DNA of 64,000 nucleotides from Mycosarcoma maydis. Taxonomy: Eukaryota > Basidiomycota > Ustilaginomycetes > Ustilaginales. The translations under genes and the position numbers were made by a program. Where the stretch lies: contig NC_026494.1 in NCBI RefSeq assembly GCF_000328475.2, positions 496,001 through 560,000 of the forward strand, in the 5' to 3' direction. The notes under the pieces were generated by a model. The model worked only from the letters and a program-made list of their open reading frames with translations, had not been told where the DNA came from and made no database searches. Shown here piece by piece: positions 23,196 through 38,100 of the stretch. Each line of letters begins with the position of its first letter. Within the stretch, counting starts at the first letter, position 1.

Positions 23196-26100
23196 TTAAG
23201 ACTCGGTCTCACGAATCTTCTCCACCCACTGTCGCAGCGTAGCAGACAACACTTCTGGCAGCGCTTCCACCTCTCGAACCACGACGTAGTAGTCAAAGGG
23301 AAACGTGTCCATGTAGCGTTCCATCTTGAGCTGTAGACGTCCATTGGCATCCGTGTAGTAGGAAGCATTGGTCATGTCCAGGATTGAGCTCCTCCCCTGT
23401 TGAGCTGCAGCTGATTTTCCCACCGGTGTCGAAGCTCCACTGGGTACAGCAGGCGTCGGCTGCAGCGAGTCGATCACGACGAAAACGAGCATCACGCGCT
23501 GCTCCGCTGCTCTACGCAACAGTGAGCGCAGCTTGACGTGGTCCTGACAGATGCCGTCGGAAATGATGATCTCGAGCTGCCACAGATCCCCCCCCTGCGA
23601 AGCAGACGAAGACGATCTGGAGGAGCGTGCCTCAGCCAGCGTTTCGAGCGACTCTTCCACCAGCTTGAGTACGTTGGTCTTCCTTTGCTGGAATCCGAGC
23701 CGGTCGATCACGTGTGCTCCGTTCTGATCGTTGAAATTGCCTTTGCCGAAATCGTGCAGGCTATCAACCTCCTCGCCGAAGCGGCAGATTGACACATCCC
23801 CGACTTCCAGACGCGATAAAGCACCTGCCACCAGCGCAAGCGTCTGGTATGCCAAGTGTGCCGAACGCGACTCGGCCATACTGCGACTGTCATCGATAGC
23901 CAGCATCACTTGATACTCGCGTGACGACGGCTTGGTTCGTCGCAGCCAAATCTTGTCCTTTGCAAAATCGGAAGCAATGAAGGGGACGATCTTGCGCATG
24001 TTGAGCCGCTTACCCGTGCGGAAGTCGCCATTGAGACGAGTGGCCAAGGTGGGAGCAAGAATGAGACGCAGCTGCTCGCATAGTGAGAAGGCTAGATCGG
24101 CGGTGAGCGAAGCGTAGGATCGCCAGAGGTCACCGGCTCGTGCGAGCCGCTCTTCGGACGAAGCAGCATCGCGGAACGCCTCAAGCTGCTGCTGCACCTC
24201 GTCGTCTGCTTTCTGCCGAACGTCGTCCGGCAACGGAGTCATGGCTTCGTCGTCGTCCATTTCCTTCATGACTTGCACCTCGTCGGCCATGTTGGCGTCA
24301 CCATCGTGGTCAAGCGGTGCTTCCTGTTCGGATACCAACGGTGCAGAAGGCGGCTTGAGGTCCGAAGGCATGAACGCCTTCTGCTGACCGTCGTCATCAG
24401 CCTCGTTGTGCTGATCTTTGGCAGGCTGGTCAGGAAGAGGCTGCGCTTCATGCTGCTCTGGCTCTTCTTGCTCGTCTACATCTGTTCCACGTGGCTTGGC
24501 GCCAAGAGATTCGTCCTCGTCCTCGATGCCGAATTCTCCTAGCTTACGTACTTCGTCCTGCTCTTGAGCAGCTCCCAAAGCTTGAAGCTCGGCAGCGTCG
24601 TCGTTGGCAATGTGCTCCACATCGGCATCCTCAGGCAAGCCTTCGCCATCATGCTCGGCTTTGTTGCCAGATGCTTGGTCCTCTTCGTCCTCTCGCGCGT
24701 CCTGGATCTGTTGTAGCCTGCGACGGAATTGCTCCAAAGCATCACCCATCCGGCGGAGCGGGTTGGGATCCACTTCAGCCTTACCATCCTGTTCGGCATC
24801 GGCAGAGGTTTCTTCGTGCTCGGCCTTGGGCGCTCGAGCTCCGTTTTGGCCTGCTGCAGGTGGTTTCTCTGCCGACTCTTGTGGGGCTGCATGGGCTGCA
24901 TCGTCCATGTCCAAGCCTTGCTCGGCCTGAGACTGATCGTTGCGTGCATCTACTCGCCTACCTCGCTGGGATCGCGATGATTGCTGCTGATTGGCTGAGT
25001 CGTCTTCGCCCCCATTGTCGGCACCTTGATCTACAGCGTCAACATCAAAAGGATCGACTTGATCCAGTTGACCTCCGGCAGGATCGTCATTATCAGGTCT
25101 CTGGTGCTTTGAGTCTGGCTCGGATCCCTCTTCTTCGCCGTCTTCATCCATGGCGTCCTGGCCTTGATCTTTGTCCACTTTCGTATCTTCCTCAGCTTCC
25201 TCTTCAGCTGCTTCACCTTCAGCAGTCTCTTCAGTCTGCTTCTTGTCTTCAACAGCTGCGTCATCTACGAGATCCTTCATCGTCTTGTCATCACTCTTGT
25301 CGTCTCGATGATCGTCATCAGGCATCTTCTCGATGTCGCTAAAGTCGTCGAGACCGTCGTCATCCTCCGTGCGGTCACCGTCGCTCTCACCATCACCACC
25401 GTCCATGTTGAGGTCATCGTCGAGATTGAGATTGTCACCTTGCTCGGCTTCTTGATCAAGCTGACGACCGCCACCTTCGCCTTGAGCTTCGGCTTCTTCG
25501 TTCTCCTTCTCTTCAGCACCTTGACCCTCTTCGCCATCGTCATCTTCGGGCTCGGAAAGCTCATCTTGCCCATCTTGTTGATCGGCAGCGGTCTGCTCTT
25601 GTGACGGGTCGTCTTCCGCCTTCTGATGCTCGTCGCGAGATCCTTCAGCTGGCTGCTCCTGCTTCTGATCGTCATTGGCAGATCCAGCGTCATCCGCCTT
25701 TGGCACCGACTCTGCTTCCTTGCTGTCGGAATTGTCAGCACCGAGATCCTTGTTGGTCTTGTCCTCTGGCGCGTCCTTCTTGTCGTCTTGATCTTCGTCA
25801 TTGCCGTCCCAAAGCTTTTCGTCGACAGCATTCGGGTCAAGGGGGTCGACATCACCAACTGCATCCTCGGGTTCTTGCTCGTCACCCTCGTCTCCTCTAT
25901 CGCTACCGGCATCGTCATCGTCACCATCAACACTGATGTCTTCGAGATCTCCTCCAAAGTCTTGATCGGCCTCTTTTGCATTCTTCTCGCGCTCCGTCTT
26001 GTCTCCCTCGTCGCCTTCGTCAGCCGGATCGTCCTTCTGCAATTCTTCGATCTCATCGTCGTCTTCCATCTGATCGGTGATGTCCTTGGCGCCAGAGCCG

Positions 26101-29100
26101 TCGCCGAGACCAGTGCCACCTTCGAGCTGCTCGCCGTCTTCGCCTTGGCCATCGTCGTCGTTCTGCTGCTCTTCTGGAGGCTTGCAGAAGCCCTTGCTGG
26201 ACAGAGCAGTCAACAGATGGCATAGCGTATGATCAAGCTTGAGCAAACTCCTCGAGAAGTTCGCCGATGACAGTAGATGGGCTCGTACCAGTTCTGCGTA
26301 CTCGTGAAGGAAGGGGTAGACACCAGTCAGCTGCACGTGTACCAACTTCTCCACGTCAGTATCCCTGGCAAGCTGTTGGGACATGTGGGAGAGCTTCTCC
26401 ACTTCCGACAGGACGGACGAGGATCGCAACAAGGCTTGCTGCGATTGCAGAATTTGCAGCTCAGTCGGAATCACCTTGTCGGAAAGATCCTCGGCGCCTT
26501 CGTCCGAAGCCTCTTGTCTGGTTGAGGCTGCAGAACCAGTGCGACGAATGTCTTGAGCCACCTGCAACACCGCGGAGATAACGGTGTTCGCTTGCTGCAC
26601 AAGGTCCTCAGGCTGACAGGATCCTTTCAAAGGTGCTGTCAAAGTGGCAAGACATCGATCGAACAGTGGCAGAGATTGGCTTGTCCACTCCCAAACAGGA
26701 TGAAGCAGGGCTTCCAGTGCGGGCAAGACCTGGACGTGGTCGAAAAGGTCCTGCTGCAAATCTTCCACATCCTTGCGGCACGCTTCAATACTGAATCGCT
26801 CTTGCTCTGTGATGAAGAACAGACTGTTGCCGCCATTGCGTGCTGTATTGGCCATCCTCTCGATGTATCTGGCCGTTTGTTCGAGCTTTGCCGCAACAGA
26901 AGGGAGGTGTCCAACGAAAGAATCGCCGCCAGTAGCCTGGAACGCTGACGCAGCAAGAAACTTTGGAGCTTGCGCCTTGATCTCACCGAGCGCGTTGGCG
27001 AGACGGGCGAGGAAGTCGGCCAGAGTCTGGAAGGGTGCAGATCGAGATGCTCTTGAAGCTGTGCCCAGATCCGCGGCATACAGATCTTGCATTCGCGCAG
27101 TGAATCTTTCGATCAAAGAAAGCGTTTGTAGTTCGAAATGCATGCGATCGCGTTCCATCAACACAAGGTGTGTGACGTGTTCGATGTAGTTGACGCCACG
27201 CTGCAGCTCAGCCGTTGATAAGTCAGGGGTATGATTTTGCAGCGAGTCGCGCACTTTGGGAAGAGCAGCAAGCAAGCGGAAGAACAGCCGCTCGAGTGCC
27301 GAGAACGGCTCGTTCGAGATTGATGCAGGGCAGGCTGCAAGCAAAGATGGTCGTGTGTAGATGAACATCACGCTCTGGTTCATAGCAGCCATGTCGGTCT
27401 TGGCAAAGGAGCTGAGACCGATGCGGCGAAGCTCTTTGAGCAGATCAGACCAAGCTTTACGCTTGCGTGCCGTCAGATTCTTGATTGCTTTCTCGTTGTC
27501 CTCTTTCGAAAAAGCTGGCGTCAGCTTAGCCAGCTGCTGCTGTCGGTCGACAATCTCATCGGCCAAGTCGGCAATGCTGGTAGCTACCGACGTAGGTTGA
27601 AGCAGTGCTGGCCAAAGTCGGTCGACTGACATGTTTTGAAGAACTGAAAGAGTCTTGGACATGTTTCGAATATGCTCAGGCGCCGACTGGTTGTGACTGG
27701 CGCATGATACAGCCTGCGTCCAAGCCTGGCTGAGCATCTCGTTGACACCAAACACCCTTCGTTGGCTGAGAGAGTCCATGGATAGCGTCGGCATCTCTCG
27801 TCTGGTGAGGGCATCGAGGTGCGAGGCCAACATGGGGTCGACTGGCTGGCGAAGGATGTCTCGGAATTTGCGCAAAGTCTTGTGCAGCTGTCGATGTGTC
27901 TTCTGTGCTGACTGCTTGAGCGCATGGATGTTGATATCTTTCCAGCTCGCCAGCTTGATGAAGCCCATGATGTCTTTCTCTAACACTGCTCGTTGGCTAT
28001 GGAGATTACTCGAGATGCGCTCGTCAAACTGACGGAAGAAGGTGGTGACGTTTTGCAAGACTGTGCCCACCTCTTTGAGACCCTGGCTCTCTTTGGGTGG
28101 CGCTAGACGCACCAAGTGTTCAATAAAGCGCCCATACGACTCGAGGAGAGAGAGGCGCGCGTCGAATTGACCGAGGGGGCTGGAGCGAACGAACTGATCA
28201 ACGGCATCGATAAGCTGCTCGACGTGCGCCTTAAATGCGACCGGACCGTCCGCTGAAGCAGCGCGAGTACCGCGGATGAGAATTTCGTATACACGGAACC
28301 ACCACTCTCCGAGCTCATCGCGGAAGGTGCGTGCCTGTGTATCGAGCAACTCTGCCCAGCATGTCAACTCGAGACGCCGCCACTCGATAATCTGAGCAGA
28401 GATGCGCTCACGATTTGCCTGGATCGACGTCTCTTTGCTCGCGAAGCCCTCCCAATCCTCGGTGTGGGTGAGCAGCTGCTCAAGAGCGCTGAGCATCTTG
28501 GCCACGGGGCTGGCCGCATCAAGGCGAAGAACGGCATCGCAGCGGTCACGAATGTGCTGCAAGACCATTTGCTCCGGCCATTCCTGAATAAGCACGGTGA
28601 GACGCGTTCGTAGCTCCTCGACGATGGCAATCGCTTTTCGGCTTTCTGATGGGCGCGAGTCCAAGTAGAAATTGAAGTCTTTGGCAGTCTGATTTGATGC
28701 CAGCTGATCGTCGATGGCTGCAGACAGACCGAAAGCAGCGCCGGCTTTGTCGATAGTCTCGGACCAATTTTCGTGATGCTGGCGCATGAGCTTAGTGACA
28801 AGAGTGTCGCGCTCGTGACGGTATAGATCAGAAGACGCCTTGAGCAATGGCGGTCCGAAAATAGCCATATGCGCGTGTAAGATCGACAAGAATCGAGGTG
28901 GTGGCAGCAACATGCCTTTGTATTTTGACTGTTCCGGTCCGGTGGAGGCAGCGGGGTCGGGTCTGGCGCCTTCTAGGACATCTTCGTCATATTCCGGGAA
29001 CAACGAGCGAAACTCCTTCTCCTCTGCCTCTGCGTCCAACTCGATAGACTCTTCAATCTTTCGCGATTTGTACAAGCTAGAAGCTTCTTCTTCTTGGCGC

Positions 29101-32100
29101 TTCGCCCTCTCTCTGTCAAGCGCCCACAGCTGGAAGATCCTCTCGTATCCGCGGCTGACCTTGCGCATCGTCTCGGGATCCTCCAGAGCAGCGGTGCCGA
29201 GTGAGGTGTGGTCGTATGCAACCGATGCCGTAGAGACGATAAGGAGGGAAGCAGAGACTTCGGATCGAGCTTGGAGCTGATTTGAGAGGTCTGCTTGACG
29301 CAGCAGTGTAGTGCTATGAGCGGTGGGGAAAGTAACCAGTGCTGTGACAATAGCACCGCGTTGCTTGACGTCTTCTGGCGCAGACGCGGCTCGACTGGCT
29401 TGGCGAACCAGGCGCAGACCCAGCTGCAATTGAAGGAGCGATGCAACGATAGGCTCCACCATGTCACGAAGCTCGGCAAACGTCTTGCGAAGTCGATCGC
29501 CAAAGGAGAGCAAACTGGCCTGCAAGCTCGCTTCTCGCTGCTCTGCCTGCTCTGAAGGCCCGCTGAGCAAGGCTTGAACAAGATTGTCCACTCGTTCAAC
29601 GGTCAATACGTCCCTCAAGAACGATGACGTTTCGCGGTAGAACTGGGATAGCAATTTCAGGTTTGGCTTTCGCCAAGCTTGGGCACGCTCGCTATTTTGC
29701 GTCTTGAGCTGCATCCAGGTCTCATGGATCTGAGCTTGCAAGTCGCGAATGACGTGATTGTCTGTCTCCCCCGTCACGACGGACTCGGCGTACATCTCCA
29801 GCTCCAAAGCGTCCTGTAGCTGAGCGCGACAGAAATCGCCAAGGTCGGCCATGGTCCTGCGCGCTACGATTGGGTCCAGCGCAACATTGGGCAAGTAAAG
29901 ACGCATAAGGCTCAAGGAGACAGAGATCCAAGCTCGTCCCAGCAACGTAGCGTCACTGGTTTCGGTCGAATCGGATAAAGCGGGCTCAAGATCGTTCTCC
30001 AGGGTAAGAATCCATTCGGAGAGTGCAGCAGAAGTGCTTTCTGACAGCCTCCCTTGGCCGCTTTCCAACAGATCTTTGAGGACCACGCTGCAGTCGCGCA
30101 GTCCATAAACAGGCTTCCATGATGGAAGTGCAAACTCGGTCAAATCCTTGAGAGCTGCATTGTACAGCGTCTCGGAGATGAGAGAGATGAAGCGAGCCAA
30201 GATGCTGACCAGCTTCTTCTCGCGGGACGGCGAGCTTGCAGGCAGCGCCGCACTGACGCTCTTGACCATTCGAGCTACCGTCGCATCGTGCAGTGCCTTT
30301 TCGATGAGAGATCTGGCGCCAAAGCGTGACTCTAGCAAGGCGTGCAGGGTAGCAGGCCGCAACATGTGGGCAGGTCCATGGCTTGTTGTGGCTTGGCTTG
30401 CGTCTCCGGGCCAAAAACGTCGGATCCAGCTGAAATCTGACAGAAGTGCATTCGACGGGGCGGAACCGGACTCCAAGGCCCACAAAGCCGATTTGCATGG
30501 GGCAGCAGCAGCTTGGACCGAGGGCATATGATGTGATTCGAGGAGCTGCATGATTAGCTTCATCCTGTTCATTTGTGACTTGCCTTCGAGACAGCTGGGT
30601 GTCTTGATCGACACTTCTGAAAGATTGAGAAGCGTAGCCTCGGCGGTTGCGGTTGCTGCAGACTTCACAGCGGCCTGCATCTGACTCTGTATGGCTTCTT
30701 TGTTGCTGTAGGACCGGATCATCTTGAGCGTCTGCCATCCCAATTGCATCATGTCCCTCCACTGCGAAGGCGCAGCAGACTGCTTGCCTGCGATACAGAG
30801 CGTGGCCGCAACATCCAGGGCATTCTTAAGCAGGTCGCCGCCGGCAGCAGCGGGAAGTCGCGTCAGCTCATCGCAGATGAGACGGTACAGATTGGTCTGC
30901 ATACCTTCGTCTGCACCGAAGAGGGACCAGATTGCGAACAGTGCCTTGCCTGACGTGAGCTCCAGGGACCCTCCCAAGGTTTCGATCGTTTGAGTCAAAT
31001 TGGAGTCGCTGTCAACCCCTCCAGCACAAATTTCTCTCAATAGATCCGACATAAAGCGGACCAGAATTTGGATCGACGAGAAATCAAGTTCAGAAACCAT
31101 GCAGAGGCTCTGCAAGTAGCCGGCTGAGCGCAGAAGGAGGGCGACTTGACGAAGCGTCGAAGCGGGCAGAGCGGCGATGCGATCACTCTGGACGGATGCA
31201 AGTACCATCCTATGTACAGCAACGATCAAGGGGAAGACGTTACGAACGGCCGTCGTCGCCTGGTCTTCATCATGAACCATGGCAGTGCTGCTAAGTCTTG
31301 CCGAGCGTTCCAAAATGCTGAGGTCTTGCATACGCTTAGTAGAAGCTCTCTCCAAGATTTGCTGCGCCTCGAGACGTTGATGCATAGCGGCAAGAAGGAC
31401 GGAAATGACTTGCGTAGGCGGACTCTGCGATTCGAGAAGGCGGAGCAAATTGTCGTCGTAGCGCAAGTCCAAAGCGAAAGCATCTCCAAGCTCTGAAGAG
31501 ATACGATTCGTGTCGACCAGATTGCACTGAAGCGCTTGTCGGAATGTCAGAAGGCGCGTTGGGGACGAAATGACCTCCTGCAACAAGACGGAAGTGCTAC
31601 TTGACACTGATGGCAGGCATCGGCTCATCACCTGCCAAGTCAGCAACAGGGCCTTGGGAGAGCTGAGACGGACCAGCAGAGATGTTCGTGCTTCCGAACC
31701 AGATTCTTGCACTCCTGCCAGGAACAGAGGCAAGGAAGCCGATGCTAGCCATGCATTCGTCAGCATCAGCTGACCGGTGGCCCAGATCGCCGCCTCTCGG
31801 TGACTCTCCGCGAGCGAAGTGTCGACGTCCAGAGCGTCTTGTTCTTCAAGACCACGTTGCACCAATTGTGCGCGCAGTGATGCATCCATGAGCAATCTTT
31901 GAGTCAAAGACGTGGTGCCGGATGGCGTGATTGAATCGACACCGCAGAGTTGTGTGAGTCTCTTCACATCGCTCGATGCTGCATCTCGGTGCGGTATCAA
32001 GGCGATTTCGATTCCTCGATTCCTCATGGCTCTAGAAAGCTCGCCGTGTTTCGGATCCAAGCACATGAAAACGCGGAAGTTGGGATGAGGTCGTATCACA

Positions 32101-35100
32101 GGCACTTTGCCATCGACGACACCACGTTCGCTTATCACGAGAGAGCCGTCGACTTCAAAGAGCGAGTTCAGCCGATCCAGCACGGATGCCGAGCAAAGAT
32201 TGGCGTTGTCTAGCATGAGCCAGTGGCCTTCTTGCAATGCCCGGAGAAGAGGTCCATCAATCCATTCAAATCGGCCGGTCGCTTTTTGGGAGTCTTGCGA
32301 GCGCAGTTCTATCGCCAGTGCAAATGCATCCTCGAGCGCAGTACGCAAGGCAACGTCATTGATTTGAGTTGCGGCAATTTGAACGGCCTCAATCGAAGTC
32401 GACAGGCTCTCAGTATTGAATGCGCCTGCGGGAGACACGACAGCTGTCTCGAGCATGTCGCGAGCAGCGAGAAAAGCAGCAAAGTGCTCGTTGTCTGACG
32501 CTGCAATCCTTTCGAAACATCGCTGCATCTCGAGCAGCAGTGCGCTAAGCACGTGCCGGGTCCGACCTTGAGGATCATACTGCTCGAAAGTGCCAATGAG
32601 GTCCATTGTGTCGGTGCCCGAGTTCATCTGAAATTCCTCCAGTCGCGCTCCAGCCAGCTGAGCAAGCAGTCGAACGATGCTCGTCTTGCCGCTACCAGTA
32701 GGCCCTACAAGGATCGCAAGCCATTCTTTGTGCACGCAGTCCATCAGAGCCTCGAGCACGGGTAGCTGGCTCTGCAAGAGCACGAGACGGTGTCTTGTAG
32801 CAGTCAATGCAGGCTTGCGCGGCATAACAGCATGACCAATTCGCAAATGCCCAGCGGTCACTGTAGACAAGATGCGCGAATTTTGTGCGGAGTGACCGCC
32901 AAATGACTTGCGGAAGAGTTCGCGTGCTGCTTGGCGATCGGAGCTCGTGCGGAAGCGCTGAAGGTAGAGGGAAGCGAGGTGCTCGATCGGGTCTCCAATC
33001 ATGTTGAGCCCCAGATCGGAATGTAGCAGATCGAGCCAGCGCATGAGATCTCGCAGGTTAAATTCCCAAGGTGCTCCAATCCTACCAAAGGAATGCTTGA
33101 CAACCACTTCGTGATGGAGCGCGAAGTTGAACTGGATCATCTTTTGAAGCTGTCCCGCATCAAAATTTGGATAAAGATGCGAGCTGATGGCGAGAATGTC
33201 TTCGTCCGTGAGCTCTTCGATGTGCACCTTGATGAATCTATTGAGGAACGACTTTGGAAGACCCTTTCTGCCACCGCCCTGGTGATGAGGGTTTTGAGCG
33301 GCAAAGATGCGGAAGTCAGGATGCTTGGTGAAAGAGCGTCCCAGCTCGGGCACATAGACAGTTCCACGATGGTCGAGACACGAGTTGAGACCTTCCAGAA
33401 CGGCTTGGGAGGCGAGGTTCATCTCATCGAGCAGCACCCATTCGCCTTGCTGCATTGCGGTGAGGAAAGCGGCATCGCGCCAGGCAAATTCGCCCGGACC
33501 ACCACCTTCTAAAGGCATGTCTGAACCAAAGAGATCCACAAGCTCGGTCTGGTCGGATAGATTGATACGGGTGAGCGGTCGAGCGGCCGCAACTGCCAGA
33601 GCGGTGATAAGACTGGTTTTGCCAGCTCCTGGACTGCCTTCAAGCAACACCGACTTGCCAGGCACAGACAGTGCTCGAAGAACACGCATGGCGTTGGACG
33701 CGGACGTCTTTGCACCAAAGCTAAACGAGCCTGAGCCTTGTGAGGCCAGCCGGCTGCTTCCACGCGGAATGGTGAAGGGACCGATGCGTAATTGCTCATC
33801 GGAGACATCCACTTCAAACAGGCTCGAAAGCTCGGGATTGTACTCGTGTGGCGCGATCATCTCGGCGACCTTGGAAAGGCAGCGGCCTCGAAGCTGAGCC
33901 AAGCCGGCAGCGGTCATGGCGGCCGTAGCAGGTAGGGCGCCCAAGCCATCGATTATGGTCAGAGAGGCACCATGAGCGAATGCCAAGGCTGGATCGAGGG
34001 AAGTTTTGACGGAAAGTTCGTTCATGAACGATGCCCAGACCAGCAGATCTCGCAGACCCAGTCCAGACTGATCACGTCCACCAATCTGATGGACGAACCA
34101 ATCAGAGAAGTCGATGATTGGCTCCGTCCATCCTAACAGTCTAGCATCTTTCCACTGCGCGCTGATGATCTGGATCAGATCGTTGCGAATATCGACATGA
34201 GGTACCCAGATCTCGGTGAAACGATTGCGAAGCGCGGGTGACAGCTCCTTCTTACCGTAATCACCACCAGGATTCATGGTGGCGAGGACCTGGAATCCAT
34301 CCGCAGCAATGATCTGCGATGTTGAGATGTCGGCTTCTGAATTGAGTTGACTGGATGAAGTGGCTCTCTCTGCCAAGACCAGTGTCCTTGCAGGCTCCAA
34401 CACACTGTTCAGACGCTCCAAGACACTGTCGTCGGCCAACGAGATCTCATCGAGCAGAATGTGATCGCCAGCTCGCATTGCCTGTACCAGGGGACCGTCT
34501 TGCCATTCAAACAATGCAGAGGCTTGATATACGGAGCGCAGAGCAGTTTGTAGCGTCTGTCGCGCTGCGTCTTTCTGCAACTCGTCGAGCGATGCGAGCT
34601 GTTGGGGCTCTCTGGACAAGACCGCCTCGATGAACGAGGAGACATCTTCAAGCTTACTCTCTTCGTGCAAGTCGTGCAAGATCTCCAGAGAATTGAGAGC
34701 ATCGATACAGGCAGCCTTCGCCAAAGTTTGCTGAGCGGCTCGGTTACGGAGAGGACGCTGTCCACCCAGCAGATCAGCAGTGTCGGTGTTTTGGTGACAA
34801 TTGACGCAGTGTAGCTCGCGGTTAAAAGCAGTGGCAAGCACCTCGCAAACTGACGTCTTGCCCGCACCCGTTTCGCCGACGAGGAGGACCGGCTCGTTGT
34901 ATCGCAAAGACGTGGCGACAAGGCAAAGCAATCGCTGGAATGCAGATGTCTTTACAATGCTGGTACTAGACAGCGTGCTGAGAATAGAACTGCCAAGTCC
35001 TTTGCCAATGCGAGCCAAAGTCGCCGCGCTCTCATGACCCTCGAGCAGATACATGCGATCGACATCGAGCTTGACGCGCATGATCTTTTCGATGACCTCC

Positions 35101-38100
35101 TTGATGATGTTCTTGTCATCCGTGCGACGTGCTCGCTCGGCAATGAGCATGTAGCCATTCTCTGCCAGCTGCTGATAGCCAATAGCCTCGCGATTTCCCC
35201 AGCGGAAAAGGTCTCGCAGCGTCACAAAGGCTTGCTTTGTCTCAAAGACACGGCCGGCCTGTCGACGCTTCTGCAGCTCTTCAAAGACACCGACGATGCG
35301 AGAGGAGTAGGACGGAGCGATCTTGCATCTGTTCGTCAAGATGGTCTCAAGCTCTACACGAGGAACGTCGTCAAAGTGCAGCTCGAGAAACCGGTTGCGG
35401 AAGGCTCGACTCAAAACTTTTCGTCCAGCGTAAAGACCCGGAGGGTTCTGGGTGGCAAAGAGCATGAAATGAGGGTGCGGTCTGATGACTTCGCCTGTTT
35501 CGGGAATAACCAGCTCTCGGTTATCATCGAGCAGACGGTTGAGCGCCTCAAGTACATCGGTAGGTGCCAGGTTGAGCTCATCCAAGACGATCCAGTCTCC
35601 TCTGCGTAAGGCCTTGACGAGCAGGCCCTCCTGAAAGCTGAGTTTGCCCGAATCGGGGTCCGAAGCGTAAGAACCAATGTATTCTTGGATGTCCGTATGT
35701 TCGTGGTTGTTGATGCGGACGAATCGATGACCAGTGCGACGTGCCAGATACTCGACCGCACTCGTTTTACCTGCAGAGGTAGGACCCTGGATAAGAACAG
35801 GAGATCGACGGGTCAATGCGGCTCGAGAGAGGCCTACAAGCTTGCTCTGGACCGAGGGCGTCAAGATGTAGTCTTCGGCAACATCAAGTGGTGCGGGACC
35901 AGTGGCAAGCCAGAAGGGCCCAACTTGAACGAATTCGCCTTCTGAGGCACCCTTGGGTGCTGGCGGCACAAAAGTCGCAATTGCACGAGCGTTCTTGGCC
36001 TTGCTAAGGGTGTAGCGCTCAACGATGGCACGCACTGTCCTGGCACTGGCGTCGTCCAGGAGAAGTGTGAATGCCATGATGAAGCCTTCCCAAAGACTGC
36101 GTCGGAGACCATATTGAGGTGCAATGTCAGTGGCGAAAGTCAAAGCCCGTGATAGCGTTCGGATGGAAAAGTGCGGTCGCTGGTTGGCGCCGTCGGCCAA
36201 CTGGTGCTGCTGGGCCAATTGGCGAATCTCGGCGTAGCATTCGGCGACGTCCATGATTGCGCCTCGATCGCCAAGGGTGTGCTCGCCAATGTACTTTTCC
36301 ACTATAGCAGTGAGCGCATCACGGTCAGCATCTGGGCTCGGTACGTAGAGCTCGGTGAAGCGCGATCGCAGACTCGCAGGCAAGTCCTTCTTGCCCACGT
36401 CAGTGGCGGGGTTCATGCACGCAAACAGACGGAAGTTGGGATGTCTCGGGATGGGTTCGAGATCACCGCGATCTGTGAGGGTGATGCTGGAGGTGGGAGA
36501 CTGGAGGAGGCCATTGAGGCTGTCGAGAGTCTCGGCGGCGGCCAAATTGATCTCGTCGAGCAAGATCCAGTCGCCGTTACGAAGCGCTTTGACCAAAGGA
36601 CCCTCGACGAAAGAAAAGACGAGGTTCTTCTTGTTGCTACCGTGCTGAACGCCAAAGTCCCTCGCTTTTGCGTCAAGCTCGACCCATTCGCGATCGAGCT
36701 CCGCCTCGGCTCTTGCATCGTCAATGTCGGCAGGCGAGCCTTCAGCAGCGCCTCGATCGGTCTTGCGCTTCTTCCTGGAACCAGATCCTGGACGGCCTTC
36801 CGCATCCGCGGTCGTAACGTCTCCGTTGGGCGTGTCCCGGGCATAGGTCCCGTTCGTGACTCGTTTTCGTTGCGACGCCATCTTGGCTGATTCGCGCCAA
36901 AGGAGAGCCAAGCGTGACCATTTGCCCGCAACGAAGGCTTTGCGCTCAGCGTCGACAAAGCGAGCATTCCGACGAGCCGAAAAGGTGCGAGCGAAAAGGG
37001 AGCTCCACTCATCATGAAGCTCGGTGGCAGGAATTTTGGGGTCAAGCGGCTTGAAAGATCCGAGCAGATCGCCGCTCTCGGTCTGTTGACTGAGGTTGAG
37101 CGCTACCATAGGTTGCCCAAGGAGCGATGCGAGATGTTGGACGACGGTGGTCTTGCCTGTACCCGTCTCTCCGACGAGGAGAACGGGTTCGGCCAGAGCG
37201 GTGGCTACTGCCAGCTTTTCGAGCAATAGCAGGGAAGGTTTCGTCATGGCGAACTTTCTGGAGACTGGAGCGGCTCTCTTCGCGGTAGCCTTAGATCGAC
37301 GCTGTAATTCGCAGCGACCGACACGGATAAGACTGGGGGCTGAGTCGACTGTCTGACCCATCAGGTTGAGGCTGGATGAAGATTCGTCTGCCTTCACAGA
37401 GAGCTCTGGGATGCGCTGCTTTAGCGCCCACCACGCGCGCTCGCTGGTCAAGCCAAGCTCTTCTGCAAGCATTTCGACAAGCGAACCGTAGCGATCCGAA
37501 ATCTTACCGTTAGCTGCTTTCAACAATTGCGATGGAGTTGCAAGCACATCTTGAGCTGGAGGCACAGAACCAAGGAAAATGTCACAAGCTTCGATGAAGA
37601 TCTCCTCTTGCTGAACCGGATTGCTGAGGGGATCCGAGAGCGTAGTATGCTCGCCAGACAAGAGATGTTCGACGCGACGACACCACTTGACGAGATCGCG
37701 CAAGGTAGCGGTGCGTACGCTACCGGAACTGGAGCCTACACCCTTGGCGGTCGCCTGCGAAGAAGTGGTCGAGGGCTGTGTTGCATGTTGAAGCTTGTAC
37801 CACGTGGTGACCAAGCGATCTACGAAAGAACTTTGCTGGCAGGTGAGATGAGGAAATTTGCCTCTGAGGATGCTGTTCACGTCGTCTGGACTGGGTGAGG
37901 TGATGAAGACTTCGGACCAGTGCGAGCTGCCAAGGAAAGCGGCACTGGAAGGTGAAGCTGTGTTTCTAGACGAAAAGGCGATGCATCTTGTAGCGAAAAA
38001 GGCAAAACCATCACCTGCAGGGACCTTGCCGCGACTGCCGAGATCGATGGAGATGCGTGATCCAAGAGCTTTGGTGGGGCCAAGCTGCTCTACGATCTGC

